DNA of 64,000 nucleotides from NCBI RefSeq assembly GCF_012933505.1, contig NZ_JABBNB010000018.1:1-64000 (forward strand). The letters are read 5' to 3'. Within the stretch, counting starts at the first letter, position 1, and the number at the start of each line of letters is the position of its first letter. The DNA is from Gordonia asplenii. GTDB taxonomy: Bacteria > Actinomycetota > Actinomycetes > Mycobacteriales > Mycobacteriaceae. This document shows, in pieces, positions 17,762 to 26,301 of this stretch. Made by a program: the position numbers and the translations under genes. Under the pieces are notes generated by a model. That model did no database searches. It saw only the letters and a list, made by a program, of their open reading frames with translations, and was not told the DNA's origin.

Positions 17762-18950
17762 CTACTGCGTCACTGCCCCGGCCGGCACAACCGACGACCC
17801 AGACCGCAGACTCCGCAACAGCGGAATGACCGCCAGCATGGCCACCGCGGGCAGCACGAAGCCAATCGCGAGCGCCGACGAATCGGCAGACAACGCTCCC
17901 AGCACCACCGCACCGATCAACGCACCGCCGTAGTTGAACAGGTTCACCCTCGCCATGACCTCGTCGCGCCTCGCCGGGCACAGTTCGCCGGCCCGCCCGA
18001 ATGCGACCGGCACGACCAACCCCGCGGCCGCCCCGGCCGCGGCGAAACCGACCACCGCGCCGACCGGACTCGGCACCGCGGCCACGAGCAGGCAACCCAG
18101 CACGGCCGATGCGATGCCGATCGACACCGTCACCGCGCCACCCAGACGCTTCACCAGCAGATCCGCCGTCATGCGTGACACCAGCACCACCGCGAGATAC
18201 GCCGCATACCCGAGCGGCGCCACCGACGCCGACGTCTTCAGTCCGTCCTGCAGATAGACCGTGCTCCAGCTCGCCACCGCGGAGTCGACCACGAATGCCG
18301 CGAACACGAAAGCACCGACCGCCCAGATCATCGCGCGCGGCAACGGCACCGGGCGCGCGTCGCCGCGGGCGGCCCGTGCCTCGCGAGTCGGATCCGCCCA
18401 GCGCACCGATACGAACGCCATCGCCGCAGCGCACGCGGCCGCGATCAGCAGCGTCCCGACCGCAAAACCGCCCGACGCATGCACCGCGGACGTGAGAATC
18501 GCACCGACGATCCCGGCTGCCGTGTAGCTCGCATAGAGGCGACCGAACACCGGTGCGCCCGACTTGCTCTGCGCGAGGGCGCCCTGCATGTTGTTTGCGG
18601 CATCGACCGACCCCGTACACCGCCATCGCGACCGCGAAAAGCACCACACCGGTGCTGGCCGCCGCGACCACCAGGGAAATCGCCTGGATACCGAAGCCGA
18701 CGGCGACGGCCCACCGGCTGCCCCGATGCACCGCGATCACGTCGGCCAGCACCGATCCGCCCGCTGCGGTCACACACGCCAACAGCAGCAGCATCGCGAT
18801 GGCACCGTCGGTGAGCCCGACGCGTTCCTTGATCGCGGGCAGCGCCGTCACGACGATCGCGTAACCCAGGCCTTGAGCCGCGTACACGGCGAGCGCGGGC
18901 ACCAGACGCGGCCGCTCGGAGGTCTGCGGCGAATTCGGCATCATACTCAT
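17762..18950 (-). pseudogene. MFS transporter interrupted by a one-base frameshift
   Basis: The N-terminal part (18950 to about 18612; MSMMPNSPQTSERPRL, then three to four hydrophobic helices) ends in AVYGVG. The rest continues in another frame from about 18612 to 17762 (SVDAANNMQGALAQ, then eight further helices). Removing one G from the GGGG run at 18611-18614 (CCCC on the plus strand) joins them as AVYGSVDAANNMQ and gives a 395-residue protein, normal for an MFS exporter. The change is therefore a single indel in a homopolymer. It may be a true mutation or a sequencing error. The gene lies 13 bp downstream of the serine hydrolase region's minus-strand partner order and is probably co-transcribed with it. 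Confidence 0.85.
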
Positions 18951-18963
18951 GTCAACTCCTGAA

Positions 18964-20379
18964 TCACCTTGCGAGACGGGCGATTACAGCCCGATAGACA
19001 GTGTGCCATTCGGCACCGCCCGCACCGACGAAGTCGCCGTCGCGGTTGAGCAGGAGCGTGTGCGCCAGGCGTACTCCGGTCACCCCCGCGCGGGGGCTGA
19101 CCGTGATGTACTGCCCCTGAAAACCGTTGGCCTGGAAGCCATCCGGCGTCGCTCCGTTCCACCATTGGAACCCGTAACCGCCCGACGTCACTGCCTTGCC
19201 GTCGGTGATGTATCCGCCGAAGTCGTCGCCGACGGCGCCGCTGGTCGGGATCATCGTCGTGGCCTGGCGCACGTAGGCGGCCGACACCACCTGACGACCG
19301 TTCGACGCCCGACCGTCGTTGCGCATCAACTCGCCGAACCGTGCGAAGTCACCGGGCGTCGCGAAGAGTTCCTCCGACGCCACCGCGGCGCCCGTGCGGT
19401 CGGTCATGATGTCGGCCGACGCCGCCATTCCCGCCGGTTTCCACAGCTGATCGGACAACACTTCATTGAAGGGCCGGTGATAGAGCTTTTCCAACATCCA
19501 CGCCAACACCTGCGGATTCGCGCTGTTGTAGTTGAATCGACCCTGGGGCGTCACCCGCGGCAGCGATGCAATATACGCGTTACGCGTACGGCCTATCCGC
19601 CCATTCGAGTAGTAGTCCATCGCCATGTCGACCCATTCGACGACCTGATTGTTGCGGGACAGGTCCTGATTGTGTTCATCCCATTCGATGCCGGATCGCA
19701 TTTCGAGAATGTTGCGGATCGTGGTTCCGCGCCACGCCGTCGCTTTCAGCTCCGGAACATATCGCTCGATCGGGTCGTCGAGCGAGCTGATTCGCCGCTG
19801 ATCCAGGGCGATTCCCACGAGCGTCGAAACGAATGACTTCGTCATCGACCAGGCTTGGTGAGCGACGATCGGCGAGAAGCCATTCGCGTAGTATTCGGCC
19901 GCGACCGACCCGTTGTGTACGAAGACGAGTGCGTCGGTCCCGCTGTCGTTCAGGAAATCTCCGACATTCTTCGTTCGTCCCTGCCAGCGATACGTGACAT
20001 CGCGCAGGTTCACCTCTTTTTCCGGAAGCGGCGACACCACCTCACCCGCCGCAATCCGCGCATGCGGGAGTACGACGTCGGGCTTCACGGGGTCGAACGG
20101 AAGCGGCAGCAGATTTCGGTTCCGCATCGCCTCCCGCACCCAGTTCGACCAGTAGTCCGGCGAGCTCAGCGTCGCCGACGCACCGCCGGCCAGCGCGGGC
20201 AGTGCGGGCAACCCGAGCAGACTGCCGCCCTGAGCTGCGGCCAAAAGGCTCCGCCCATCATTCACCCGTACGCCGGAACCTCCGGGGCTGGCGGAGGCCA
20301 CGGTCGCGGGCACGCACAGAGCGATCGCGACCACGAGCGCCGCGATACGACCGATGAGTTGCCGTTGTGTCATGTGCAT
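18964..20379 (-). CDS. Exported serine hydrolase of the beta-lactamase/NylB family
   Basis: About 471 residues. A Sec-type signal (RQLIGRIAALVVAIALC, then ATVASA) is followed by a PF00144 beta-lactamase-fold domain. The active-site SxxK is S178-M-T-K181 (AWSMTKSF), and the second motif YNS lies in FNYNSANPQ. This resembles 6-aminohexanoate-dimer hydrolase and EstB-type esterases more than true beta-lactamases. The ATG at 20379 gives MHMTQRQL; the next ATG (20373) is equally possible, and the longer start at 20457 would bury the signal peptide. The substrate is unknown. Confidence 0.85.
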   Translation of the reverse strand: MHMTQRQLIGRIAALVVAIALCVPATVASASPGGSGVRVNDGRSLLAAAQGGSLLGLPALPALAGGASATLSSPDYWSNWVREAMRNRNLLPLPFDPVKPDVVLPHARIAAGEVVSPLPEKEVNLRDVTYRWQGRTKNVGDFLNDSGTDALVFVHNGSVAAEYYANGFSPIVAHQAWSMTKSFVSTLVGIALDQRRISSLDDPIERYVPELKATAWRGTTIRNILEMRSGIEWDEHNQDLSRNNQVVEWVDMAMDYYSNGRIGRTRNAYIASLPRVTPQGRFNYNSANPQVLAWMLEKLYHRPFNEVLSDQLWKPAGMAASADIMTDRTGAAVASEELFATPGDFARFGELMRNDGRASNGRQVVSAAYVRQATTMIPTSGAVGDDFGGYITDGKAVTSGGYGFQWWNGATPDGFQANGFQGQYITVSPRAGVTGVRLAHTLLLNRDGDFVGAGGAEWHTVYRAVIARLAR

Positions 20380-20602
20380 CACTATGCCGACCGCATCGAT
20401 ACCAGCGGAAACACCAAAACTGGAGCCATCGACAACGGAGGCAATGTGAATCGCCACAGCCGAATGACCGCGCCATCAGGCGCCGGAATCGGGCTCGAAC
20501 ATTCGCGGCGGCGCGGTGACCGGAATTCGCGGTGCCCTCGTCGCGGCAATCTGGCCCCGCGGCGCCATCCGCGGACCACTCCCGACCTCGTCACGAGGAT
20601 GA

Positions 20603-20887
20603 ACCGGCTCACCGCCGCACCGCGTGCTCGACGTCAACGCCGGCCCGCTGATCGGGGTCAAACTGCACCTCCTCACGCGAAAGTCGTTGGGCGGCATCCA
20701 AACCGACCTGTCCTCGCGAGCCCTCGACGACGCGGGCGAGCCGATCAGCGGGCTGTACGCGGCCGGTGAGGCCGCCGGTTTCGGCGGCGGCGGCCTGCAC
20801 GGATACAACTCGCCGGAGGGCACCTTCCTCAACGGCTGCATATTCTCCGGACGGGCCGCGGGGCGCGCGGTGGCCGGCACGAGTTGA
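20603..20887 (+). pseudogene. 3' remnant of an FAD-binding dehydrogenase (KstD-like family)
   Basis: About 94 codons encode only the C-terminal end of a flavoprotein of the fumarate-reductase/3-ketosteroid-dehydrogenase-like family: LTRKSLGGIQTDL, SGLYAAGEAAGFGGGGLHGY and GTFLNGCIFSGRAAGRA. Full-length members have over 500 residues with an N-terminal GxGxxG, which is absent. An in-frame stop lies just upstream at 20600, and the 220 bp before it contain no recognisable rest of the gene. A GTG at 20624 could start an 87-residue product, but this is most simply a deletion remnant. Confidence 0.8.
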
Positions 20888-20916
20888 CCGACCGTCCGTT
20901 GCGGTCAGCCGGCCAC

Positions 20917-21576
20917 CTACTCCCCGCTGCGCCCCAACCGATTCCAGAATTGATGGACCAGACCGCTGCGCGTCGCGATCACTTCGACGTCGAAGCGGGA
21001 CTCGATGCCGCCGAGCCCCTCCCACAGACTGACCCCCTCGCCGAGGACGATCGGTTCGACGGTGAGGTGCATGAAGTCGATCAGATCGGCGTCGAGGAAG
21101 CTGCGCACCGTCGACGGGCCGCCGCCGATCCGGATGTCGGCGTCACCCGCGAGTTCCCGCGCCTGCGCGATGGCCTCGTGCGGTGAGGCGTCGACGAAGT
21201 GGAAGGTCGTGCCGTTGGCGAAGTCGATGGACTCGCGCGGGTGGTGAGTCAGCACGATGACCGGTGTCTGAAACGGCGGTTCGTCCTCCCACCAACCGCG
21301 CCACTCGTCGTCGGACCACGGCCCGGTTTGCGGTCCGAACTTCCCCCGCCCCATGATCTCGACGCCGACGCCCTGCCCCCAGATGCTGGTGGCCGTACGG
21401 TCGGCGGTGATCGGGGCGTCGGCCGAGTGCACTCCACCGATGAATCGCCCGTCGAAGTGCGCGAACAGCAGCTCTGCGCCGCCGATGGGGTGATCCAAGG
21501 TGATCGTGGTGCCCGCCGCGTAGCCGTCGAGCGAGATGTTGAGCAGGTCGACGCGTACTCGGGACGGTCGGGACAT
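20917..21576 (-). CDS. DHFR-like reductase (RibD C-terminal domain family)
   Basis: 219-residue single-domain protein of the dihydrofolate-reductase-like superfamily (RibD_C). It shows the N-terminal strand RVDLLNISLDGYAAG, the middle segment TPVIVLTHHPRESI and the NADPH-binding-like DIRIGGGPSTVRSFLDADLID. Small proteins of this kind are widespread in actinobacteria and their substrates are mostly unknown. The gene is monocistronic and divergent from the citryl-CoA-lyase-like unit. The 374-bp gap to 21950 holds the operator-like site at 21856 and nothing else I recognise. Confidence 0.9.
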   Translation of the reverse strand: MSRPSRVRVDLLNISLDGYAAGTTITLDHPIGGAELLFAHFDGRFIGGVHSADAPITADRTATSIWGQGVGVEIMGRGKFGPQTGPWSDDEWRGWWEDEPPFQTPVIVLTHHPRESIDFANGTTFHFVDASPHEAIAQARELAGDADIRIGGGPSTVRSFLDADLIDFMHLTVEPIVLGEGVSLWEGLGGIESRFDVEVIATRSGLVHQFWNRLGRSGE

Positions 21577-21855
21577 GGTGAGCCTCCTGGGTGAAGTGAC
21601 TTCCGTTCCGACAGTATTGCCCAGGGGTCTGACATCCGTTGACCAGACCGGACGGCCAGCGGCATCCTCGACTCGACAGCCACCGTCACGACTCCCGGCG
21701 GCCCGCCGACCGCCGCCGGTTCGCTGACGGATTACATTGCGTCATAACAACTTCGACACCACACACCGGGCGCTGACTTCACTCCCGCCCGCGCATGACC
21801 ACCCTCGGCCGGACAGACACCGATGACTGACAAGGCGATTCACCGCTCGTCGCAC

Positions 21856-21875
21856 TTGACCAAAATTTTGGTTGT
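21856..21875. promoter_or_regulatory. Cluster operator site a (CCAAAATTTTGG)
   Basis: The plus strand reads TTGACCAAAATTTTGGTTGT, containing the perfect 14-bp palindrome ACCAAAATTTTGGT. It lies 75 bp before the citryl-CoA-lyase-like start. It is one of eight related sites and the least like the CCAAGCAAA half of the consensus. Confidence 0.7.
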
Positions 21876-21950
21876 GTGGAAAACTGTAGCGGAGCGCAAC
21901 CGCAGGCACGGCACCCGCGAATCGCGAACCTTCGACCTCAGGAGTATCGA

Positions 21951-22811
21951 ATGTCTAACTCTCGCAAGCACATCGGCGAGTTCACATCGTCTGGATCGTG
22001 GAGCGGCTACTGGCAGACCGCGGTGAGCGATGTGGCACCGCAGGTCCTCACGATTCGGGGCTACCGCGCCGAAGAGATCATCGCGAAGCTCTCCTACGCG
22101 GAGACGCTGTTCATGACGATGCGCGGCGAACTGCCCACCCCGAGTCAGGCACGGGTCTTGGACGCGGCACTGTGCGCCGCACCCGATCACGGCTTGATCT
22201 CGGTGCACGCATCGACGGCGCGCTTTGTGGCATCGGTCCAGCCGTCGACTCCGGTGCCCGCGATCGCGGCGGGGCTGCTGTGCTGCGGCGAAGTCACGAT
22301 CTCTCCTCAGGGATCTGCGACGCTGATCGAACGCGGGGTGCGGATGATGGCCGAAGGGCAGCGCATCGCCGACGCCGCCGCCGCGCTGGTCGATGAGCAC
22401 ATCGCCGCACGGATTCCGGTCCCCGGCATCGGCCATCCCAACCACAAGGAAGTCGATCCGCGCGCTGCGGCGCTGCGCAAAGTTGCTGAGACGGAAGGGG
22501 TTTGGGGTGAGGGCGGACAGTTCTACGACGCCTTGCACAAGACATTCCTCGAGCGCAAGGGGATCATCCGGCCGATGAACGTCGACGGAGTGTTCGCCTC
22601 GGTGTTGCACGATCTCGGTTTCACCGCGCGGCAGATGCCCGGCATCGCGATGCTGTCGGTCCTGCCGGGGATCATCGCGCACGTGGACGAAGAGATCACC
22701 GACGGAATTCCGATGCGGGTGATCGCCGACAGTACCTACACCGGGCAGGCGCAACGCCCTCTGGAATCAGGCCACTGGGCGCCAACCGCCCCGTCGACCG
22801 TGCCCGCATAA
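21951..22811 (+). CDS. Citrate-synthase-fold CoA lyase (citryl-CoA-lyase-like)
   Basis: 286 residues resembling the C-terminal citryl-CoA lyase part of ATP-citrate lyase rather than full citrate synthase (about 400 or more residues). The hallmark GIGHPNHKEVDPR (159-171) carries the active-site His, and GVFASVLHDLGF follows near 220. Such enzymes reversibly split 3-hydroxy-3-carboxyacyl-CoA esters. It starts at ATG 21951 after CAGGAG; a longer start at 21876 would overlap operator site a. It is paired, 41 bp upstream, with a CaiB/BaiF CoA-transferase, which suggests CoA activation followed by C-C cleavage. The true substrate is unknown. Confidence 0.85.
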   Translation: MSNSRKHIGEFTSSGSWSGYWQTAVSDVAPQVLTIRGYRAEEIIAKLSYAETLFMTMRGELPTPSQARVLDAALCAAPDHGLISVHASTARFVASVQPSTPVPAIAAGLLCCGEVTISPQGSATLIERGVRMMAEGQRIADAAAALVDEHIAARIPVPGIGHPNHKEVDPRAAALRKVAETEGVWGEGGQFYDALHKTFLERKGIIRPMNVDGVFASVLHDLGFTARQMPGIAMLSVLPGIIAHVDEEITDGIPMRVIADSTYTGQAQRPLESGHWAPTAPSTVPA

Positions 22812-22852
22812 CAACTTCTCGATCGTATCGGCACCACTGAGCTGAGGTCCAC

Positions 22853-23953
22853 ATGCCTTTTGGCACAACGCATTCCACCGAGTCGTCGCCGTTGCCGCTG
22901 GCGGGGATCCGAGTCCTGGACTGCACACGCTATCTGCCCTTCTCCTACGGTTCTCAACTGCTGGTGAACCTCGGTGCCGACGTGATCAAGGTCGAGCCGC
23001 CCGGGGGCGAGGACGGCCGCGCGATGCGCACGACCTTCGACGCCGTCAACGCAGGCAAGGACAGCCTGACGATCGACTTCAGAACTGCCGCAGACGCCGC
23101 GCGGTTCCTCGGCATGGTCGACGACGTCGATGTCGTCTACGAAAGCTTCCGGCCCGGCGTGATGGCAGGCTTCGGCCTGGCGCCGAAACAGTTGCTCGAA
23201 CGCAATCCCGCGTTGATCGTCTGCTCGGCGACGGGGTACGGGCAGAGCGGCCCGTACGCGCAACGGCCGGGGCACGACCTCAACTACCTGGCGGTCGCCG
23301 GGGCGCTGGTATCACACACCGATCGAGGGCCGATCCTTCCTGGATTTCCGGTGGCGGACATGTCGGCCGGCGTGTTTGCCGCACTGTCGATCACCGCGGC
23401 CGTATTGAGCACCATGCGCACCGGCATCGGCCAGCACATCGATCTGAGCATGTGCGACGTCGCGTTGTCGATGAACATGTTCTCGGTCGCATCGGGCCTC
23501 GGGGGCTCAGCCGGGCTGCCGTGGCCGCAGATCACCGTCGGCGACTGTCCTTGCTACGGGGTGTGGCAGACATCCGACGGACAGTGGATCGCGCTGGGCA
23601 ATATCGAGCCGAAGTTCTGGCGCAACTTTCTCGACGAGATCGGACTGCCTCAGTACCGCGACGATGCGCTCGTCACCGGTACGCGTGCCCGACATATCCG
23701 CGCAGAGATCGCGGAGGTGATCAACAAGGACACCGCTGCTCGCTGGGACGCGCGGCTCTCCGCCATCGACGTGTGCTACTCCCCGGTCAACGACATGTCG
23801 GCAGTGGGCACCGACGCGCAGGTGCGCCATCGCGGCTTTCTCCGTGAGTTGGACTCCACGTGGACGGTCGCATTTCCCGTCAATTTTTCAGGCTTCGAAC
23901 CCAAGTTCTTCAGCGACGTCCCCGTCGCCGGGCAGTCGGACATTTCTCAATAG
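22853..23953 (+). CDS. CaiB/BaiF-family CoA-transferase
   Basis: 366-residue class III CoA-transferase or racemase. The expected catalytic aspartate is present as D142 in RPGHDLNYLAVAG. The N-terminal LAGIRVLDCTRYLPF and the ENFRPGVM-type segment (YESFRPGVMAGFGL) are typical. It is probably co-transcribed with the citryl-CoA-lyase-like gene under operator site a. It could transfer CoA to the lyase substrate or epimerise a 2-methylacyl-CoA; the sequence does not decide between them. Confidence 0.9.
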   Translation: MPFGTTHSTESSPLPLAGIRVLDCTRYLPFSYGSQLLVNLGADVIKVEPPGGEDGRAMRTTFDAVNAGKDSLTIDFRTAADAARFLGMVDDVDVVYESFRPGVMAGFGLAPKQLLERNPALIVCSATGYGQSGPYAQRPGHDLNYLAVAGALVSHTDRGPILPGFPVADMSAGVFAALSITAAVLSTMRTGIGQHIDLSMCDVALSMNMFSVASGLGGSAGLPWPQITVGDCPCYGVWQTSDGQWIALGNIEPKFWRNFLDEIGLPQYRDDALVTGTRARHIRAEIAEVINKDTAARWDARLSAIDVCYSPVNDMSAVGTDAQVRHRGFLRELDSTWTVAFPVNFSGFEPKFFSDVPVAGQSDISQ

Positions 23954-23976
23954 CGTTGCGCTCGCTGGAACACCTC

Positions 23977-24260
23977 CTAGCCGACGAGCGAGCCCCCTTG
24001 GGTGGTCTAGCCGACGGGCGGGCGCAGCGAGCCCGCCGGCATATCGTCGAGACCCCTGAGCTACACGAACTCCGATCATCACCGGAAAAGCGCAGTGGCA
24101 GAGCATAACTCGCATGACCGAGAACGCGATGACGGTGGTGGGTGCGTCGACTACGGTGTCTGACGCGATCTCGATACGCCGACGAGCTCGTTCACTTCGA
24201 CTCGTTCCTCGCTCAGTACGGCGCCTCGCACGACGGCCACTCGACCAGCCAGCGGCAGCG
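23977..24260. repeat. Degenerate dispersed repeats between convergent units
   Basis: CTAGCCGACGAGCG (23977) and CTAGCCGACGGGCG (24007) are direct repeats 30 bp apart, followed by GCGCAGCGAGCCCGCCGG. From about 24165 to 24260 a second sequence (CTCGATACGCC ... CTCGACCAGCCAGCGG) looks like a worn copy of another GC-rich intergenic repeat. The 349-bp gap holds no convincing gene. Confidence 0.5.
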
Positions 24261-24302
24261 CCCCGATCACCGCATCAGCGCTGTCAACTGACCCTATTGG
24301 CC

Positions 24303-25181
24303 CTAGAACTGGGATCGCGCGAACCTGTCAGCGGCGTCGTAGCCGGCGGTGAACGATGATGTGAACGGTAGCTGGAGGAAGCCGTGCGGGCTTGCGTCGT
24401 AGACGTGGGATTCCACGGATCGGCCCAATCGGCTGATCGCGGCCGCCATCTGGCGCGACTGCAGCAACAGGGGATCACGGGATCCGACCGCCAAGAACGC
24501 GGGCGGCAGCCGATCGGCGGCGAGTATCGGGTTCAACCGCGGGTCCGCGCGCAAGCTGTCGAAGTCGTCCACGTGCAGGTACAGCTGCTCGTCGCGCGTC
24601 GGGCCACCGATGATCGGCCCGATGACGGGCAAAGCCTGATAGAAGTCGAAGATCCCATAGAAGAGGAGGATCGCGCGCGCGGCTTGCGCGCACTGACCGC
24701 ATGCGACTGCCGCCGCGGCCAGATTGGCGCCCGCGGAATCACCGACGACCACCATGCGGTCGATGTCGCCGCCGAGCCCGGGCCCGTGGGTGAGGACCCA
24801 GTCGATCGCGGTGCGGCAATCGTCGAACCCGCCCGGAAAACGATGTCTGGGGGCGCGCCGATAGTTCGGTGCCACCACCAGATAGCCGCGCGCCGCGAAT
24901 TCCGCCGCGACTCGGCGGTAACCCCGGGGTGTTCCCGTCGTCCAGCCTCCGCCGTGGATGTAGAGCGCGATCGGATGTGGACCCATCCCGATCGGCGTGG
25001 TGATCTCGGCGTTCAGCGTCCACGAAACACGTTCTGCCATAATGATTTCGTCGATCGCGGCGACCGCGGGCGGGTTGGCGTCGGATACCCTCTCGAAGGC
25101 GGCGAGGAGATCGCGGAGGCCGACGCCCGGCGGCAACTCGAAGGTTTCCGAGTAGCGGGTCAGCATCGCATGGTCGTCCAA
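24303..25181 (-). CDS. Alpha/beta hydrolase, hormone-sensitive-lipase type
   Basis: 292-residue cytoplasmic esterase. The oxyanion-hole motif is HGGGW at 76-80, and the catalytic triad is S149 in GDSAG, D236 in SRDPLL and H266 in SPHGF. The family hydrolyses small carboxylic esters and some lactones. It is the last gene of the Rieske oxygenase - phosphotransferase - hydrolase unit controlled by operator site b, separated from the phosphotransferase by 52 bp. In this context it could open an ester or lactone intermediate. Confidence 0.93.
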   Translation of the reverse strand: MDDHAMLTRYSETFELPPGVGLRDLLAAFERVSDANPPAVAAIDEIIMAERVSWTLNAEITTPIGMGPHPIALYIHGGGWTTGTPRGYRRVAAEFAARGYLVVAPNYRRAPRHRFPGGFDDCRTAIDWVLTHGPGLGGDIDRMVVVGDSAGANLAAAAVACGQCAQAARAILLFYGIFDFYQALPVIGPIIGGPTRDEQLYLHVDDFDSLRADPRLNPILAADRLPPAFLAVGSRDPLLLQSRQMAAAISRLGRSVESHVYDASPHGFLQLPFTSSFTAGYDAADRFARSQF

Positions 25182-25233
25182 GATGCACGTCCTTCATGTC
25201 ATCGCTGGTTCGAGCGAGCCGGCATGGCCGGGC

Positions 25234-26301
25234 TCAGCGCCGGGGAAGTGCCGCCAATCCGGCGGCGATGGCGGGCGCCACGAGATCGCCCGCGGTGTCG
25301 AAGCCGGCCCCGACCGTCTGCTGTCGGAGGTGACGGTAATAGATGCCCTCCAGGATCGCCGCCCGCTTGTAGTGGGCCAATGCGACGTACCAGTCGAGTT
25401 CGTCCAGGTCTCGGTCGCATCGTCGTGCGTAGCGCTCGACGATGTCGGTGGATGTCGGGTAGCCGCGGGCCGAGGTCGCATCGAACGGATTGTGCCGACC
25501 GTGTCCGACGCTCTGGTCGGGGCTGCGCGATACCAGCAGCGCCAAGTCGGTCAGGGGGTCACCGAGGGTCGACATCTCCCAGTCGAGAACGGCGGCCACC
25601 TCGTCGTCGTCGGTGAATAGGAGATTGTCGAGTTTGTAGTCACCGTGGATCAGGGACGCGCTGGTGCGATCGGGGGTGCGTGCGCGCAATCGATCGTAGA
25701 GTTCGTCGACGCCGTCGAGGTCGCGTGACCGCGATGCCTGCAGTTGTGAGTGCCAGCGCCGTACTTGGCGGAGCAGAAACCCTTCGGGGCGGCCGAGGTC
25801 GGCCAGGCCCAACTCGCCGGGGTGCAGACTGTGCAGGTCGGCGAGGTGATCGATCATCCGCAAGGCCACCGCCTGGGTGCGTTCGGTCCCGATGGCGTCG
25901 AGTTGTCCGGCGCTGCGGTAGGCGATTCCGTCGACCCATTCCATGAGGTAGAACGGTGCGCCGAGGATCTGTTCGTCGGTGCAGAGCAGAAATGTCCGCG
26001 GGACCGGCAGGGGGCTGTCGGCCAGCGCGTGGAGCACGCGGTATTCGCGGGCGACGTCGTGCGCCGTCGCCAGGACGTGGCCCAATGGCGGGCGGCGCAG
26101 GACCCACCGGCGTGCCGAATCGCTGATCACGTAGGTGAGGTTGGACCGGCCGCCGACCAGTTGCTCCGCAGCCGGCGACGATCCCGGCGGGTCGGTGAGG
26201 TGAGTGGCCAGGTAGTCGCCGAGCGCGCGCAGATCGAGACCTGGCGGATCGGCCGGTGCCGCGGCGTCGTGAGTCGGCCGGCCGGACTGGCTCAGAGTCA
26301 T
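25234..26301 (-). CDS. APH-type phosphotransferase (ACAD10/11 or LvaA-like kinase)
   Basis: 355 residues with a kinase-like APH fold. The catalytic loop is H219-G-D221 to N226 (IHGDYKLDN) and the metal-binding motif is D240-W-E242. Relatives sit beside acyl-CoA dehydrogenases or are fused to them (mammalian ACAD10/11). In Pseudomonas putida, LvaA of this family phosphorylates 4-hydroxyvaleryl-CoA so that an ACAD-like partner can remove phosphate. The acyl-CoA dehydrogenase at 32787 is the candidate partner. The ATG at 26301 overlaps the Rieske stop by 4 nt (ATGA). The role is inferred; aminoglycoside resistance is unlikely given the context. Confidence 0.9.
   Translation of the reverse strand: MTLSQSGRPTHDAAAPADPPGLDLRALGDYLATHLTDPPGSSPAAEQLVGGRSNLTYVISDSARRWVLRRPPLGHVLATAHDVAREYRVLHALADSPLPVPRTFLLCTDEQILGAPFYLMEWVDGIAYRSAGQLDAIGTERTQAVALRMIDHLADLHSLHPGELGLADLGRPEGFLLRQVRRWHSQLQASRSRDLDGVDELYDRLRARTPDRTSASLIHGDYKLDNLLFTDDDEVAAVLDWEMSTLGDPLTDLALLVSRSPDQSVGHGRHNPFDATSARGYPTSTDIVERYARRCDRDLDELDWYVALAHYKRAAILEGIYYRHLRQQTVGAGFDTAGDLVAPAIAAGLAALPRR

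Noticed and set aside
24114-24359. 81-codon open frame between the CaiB and esterase genes
   Set aside because: It reads through degenerate intergenic repeats, has no family features and runs into the convergent esterase gene.
25234-26301. Aminoglycoside resistance phosphotransferase
   Set aside because: It has the APH fold, but its operon partners are catabolic and relatives with this context act with acyl-CoA dehydrogenases.
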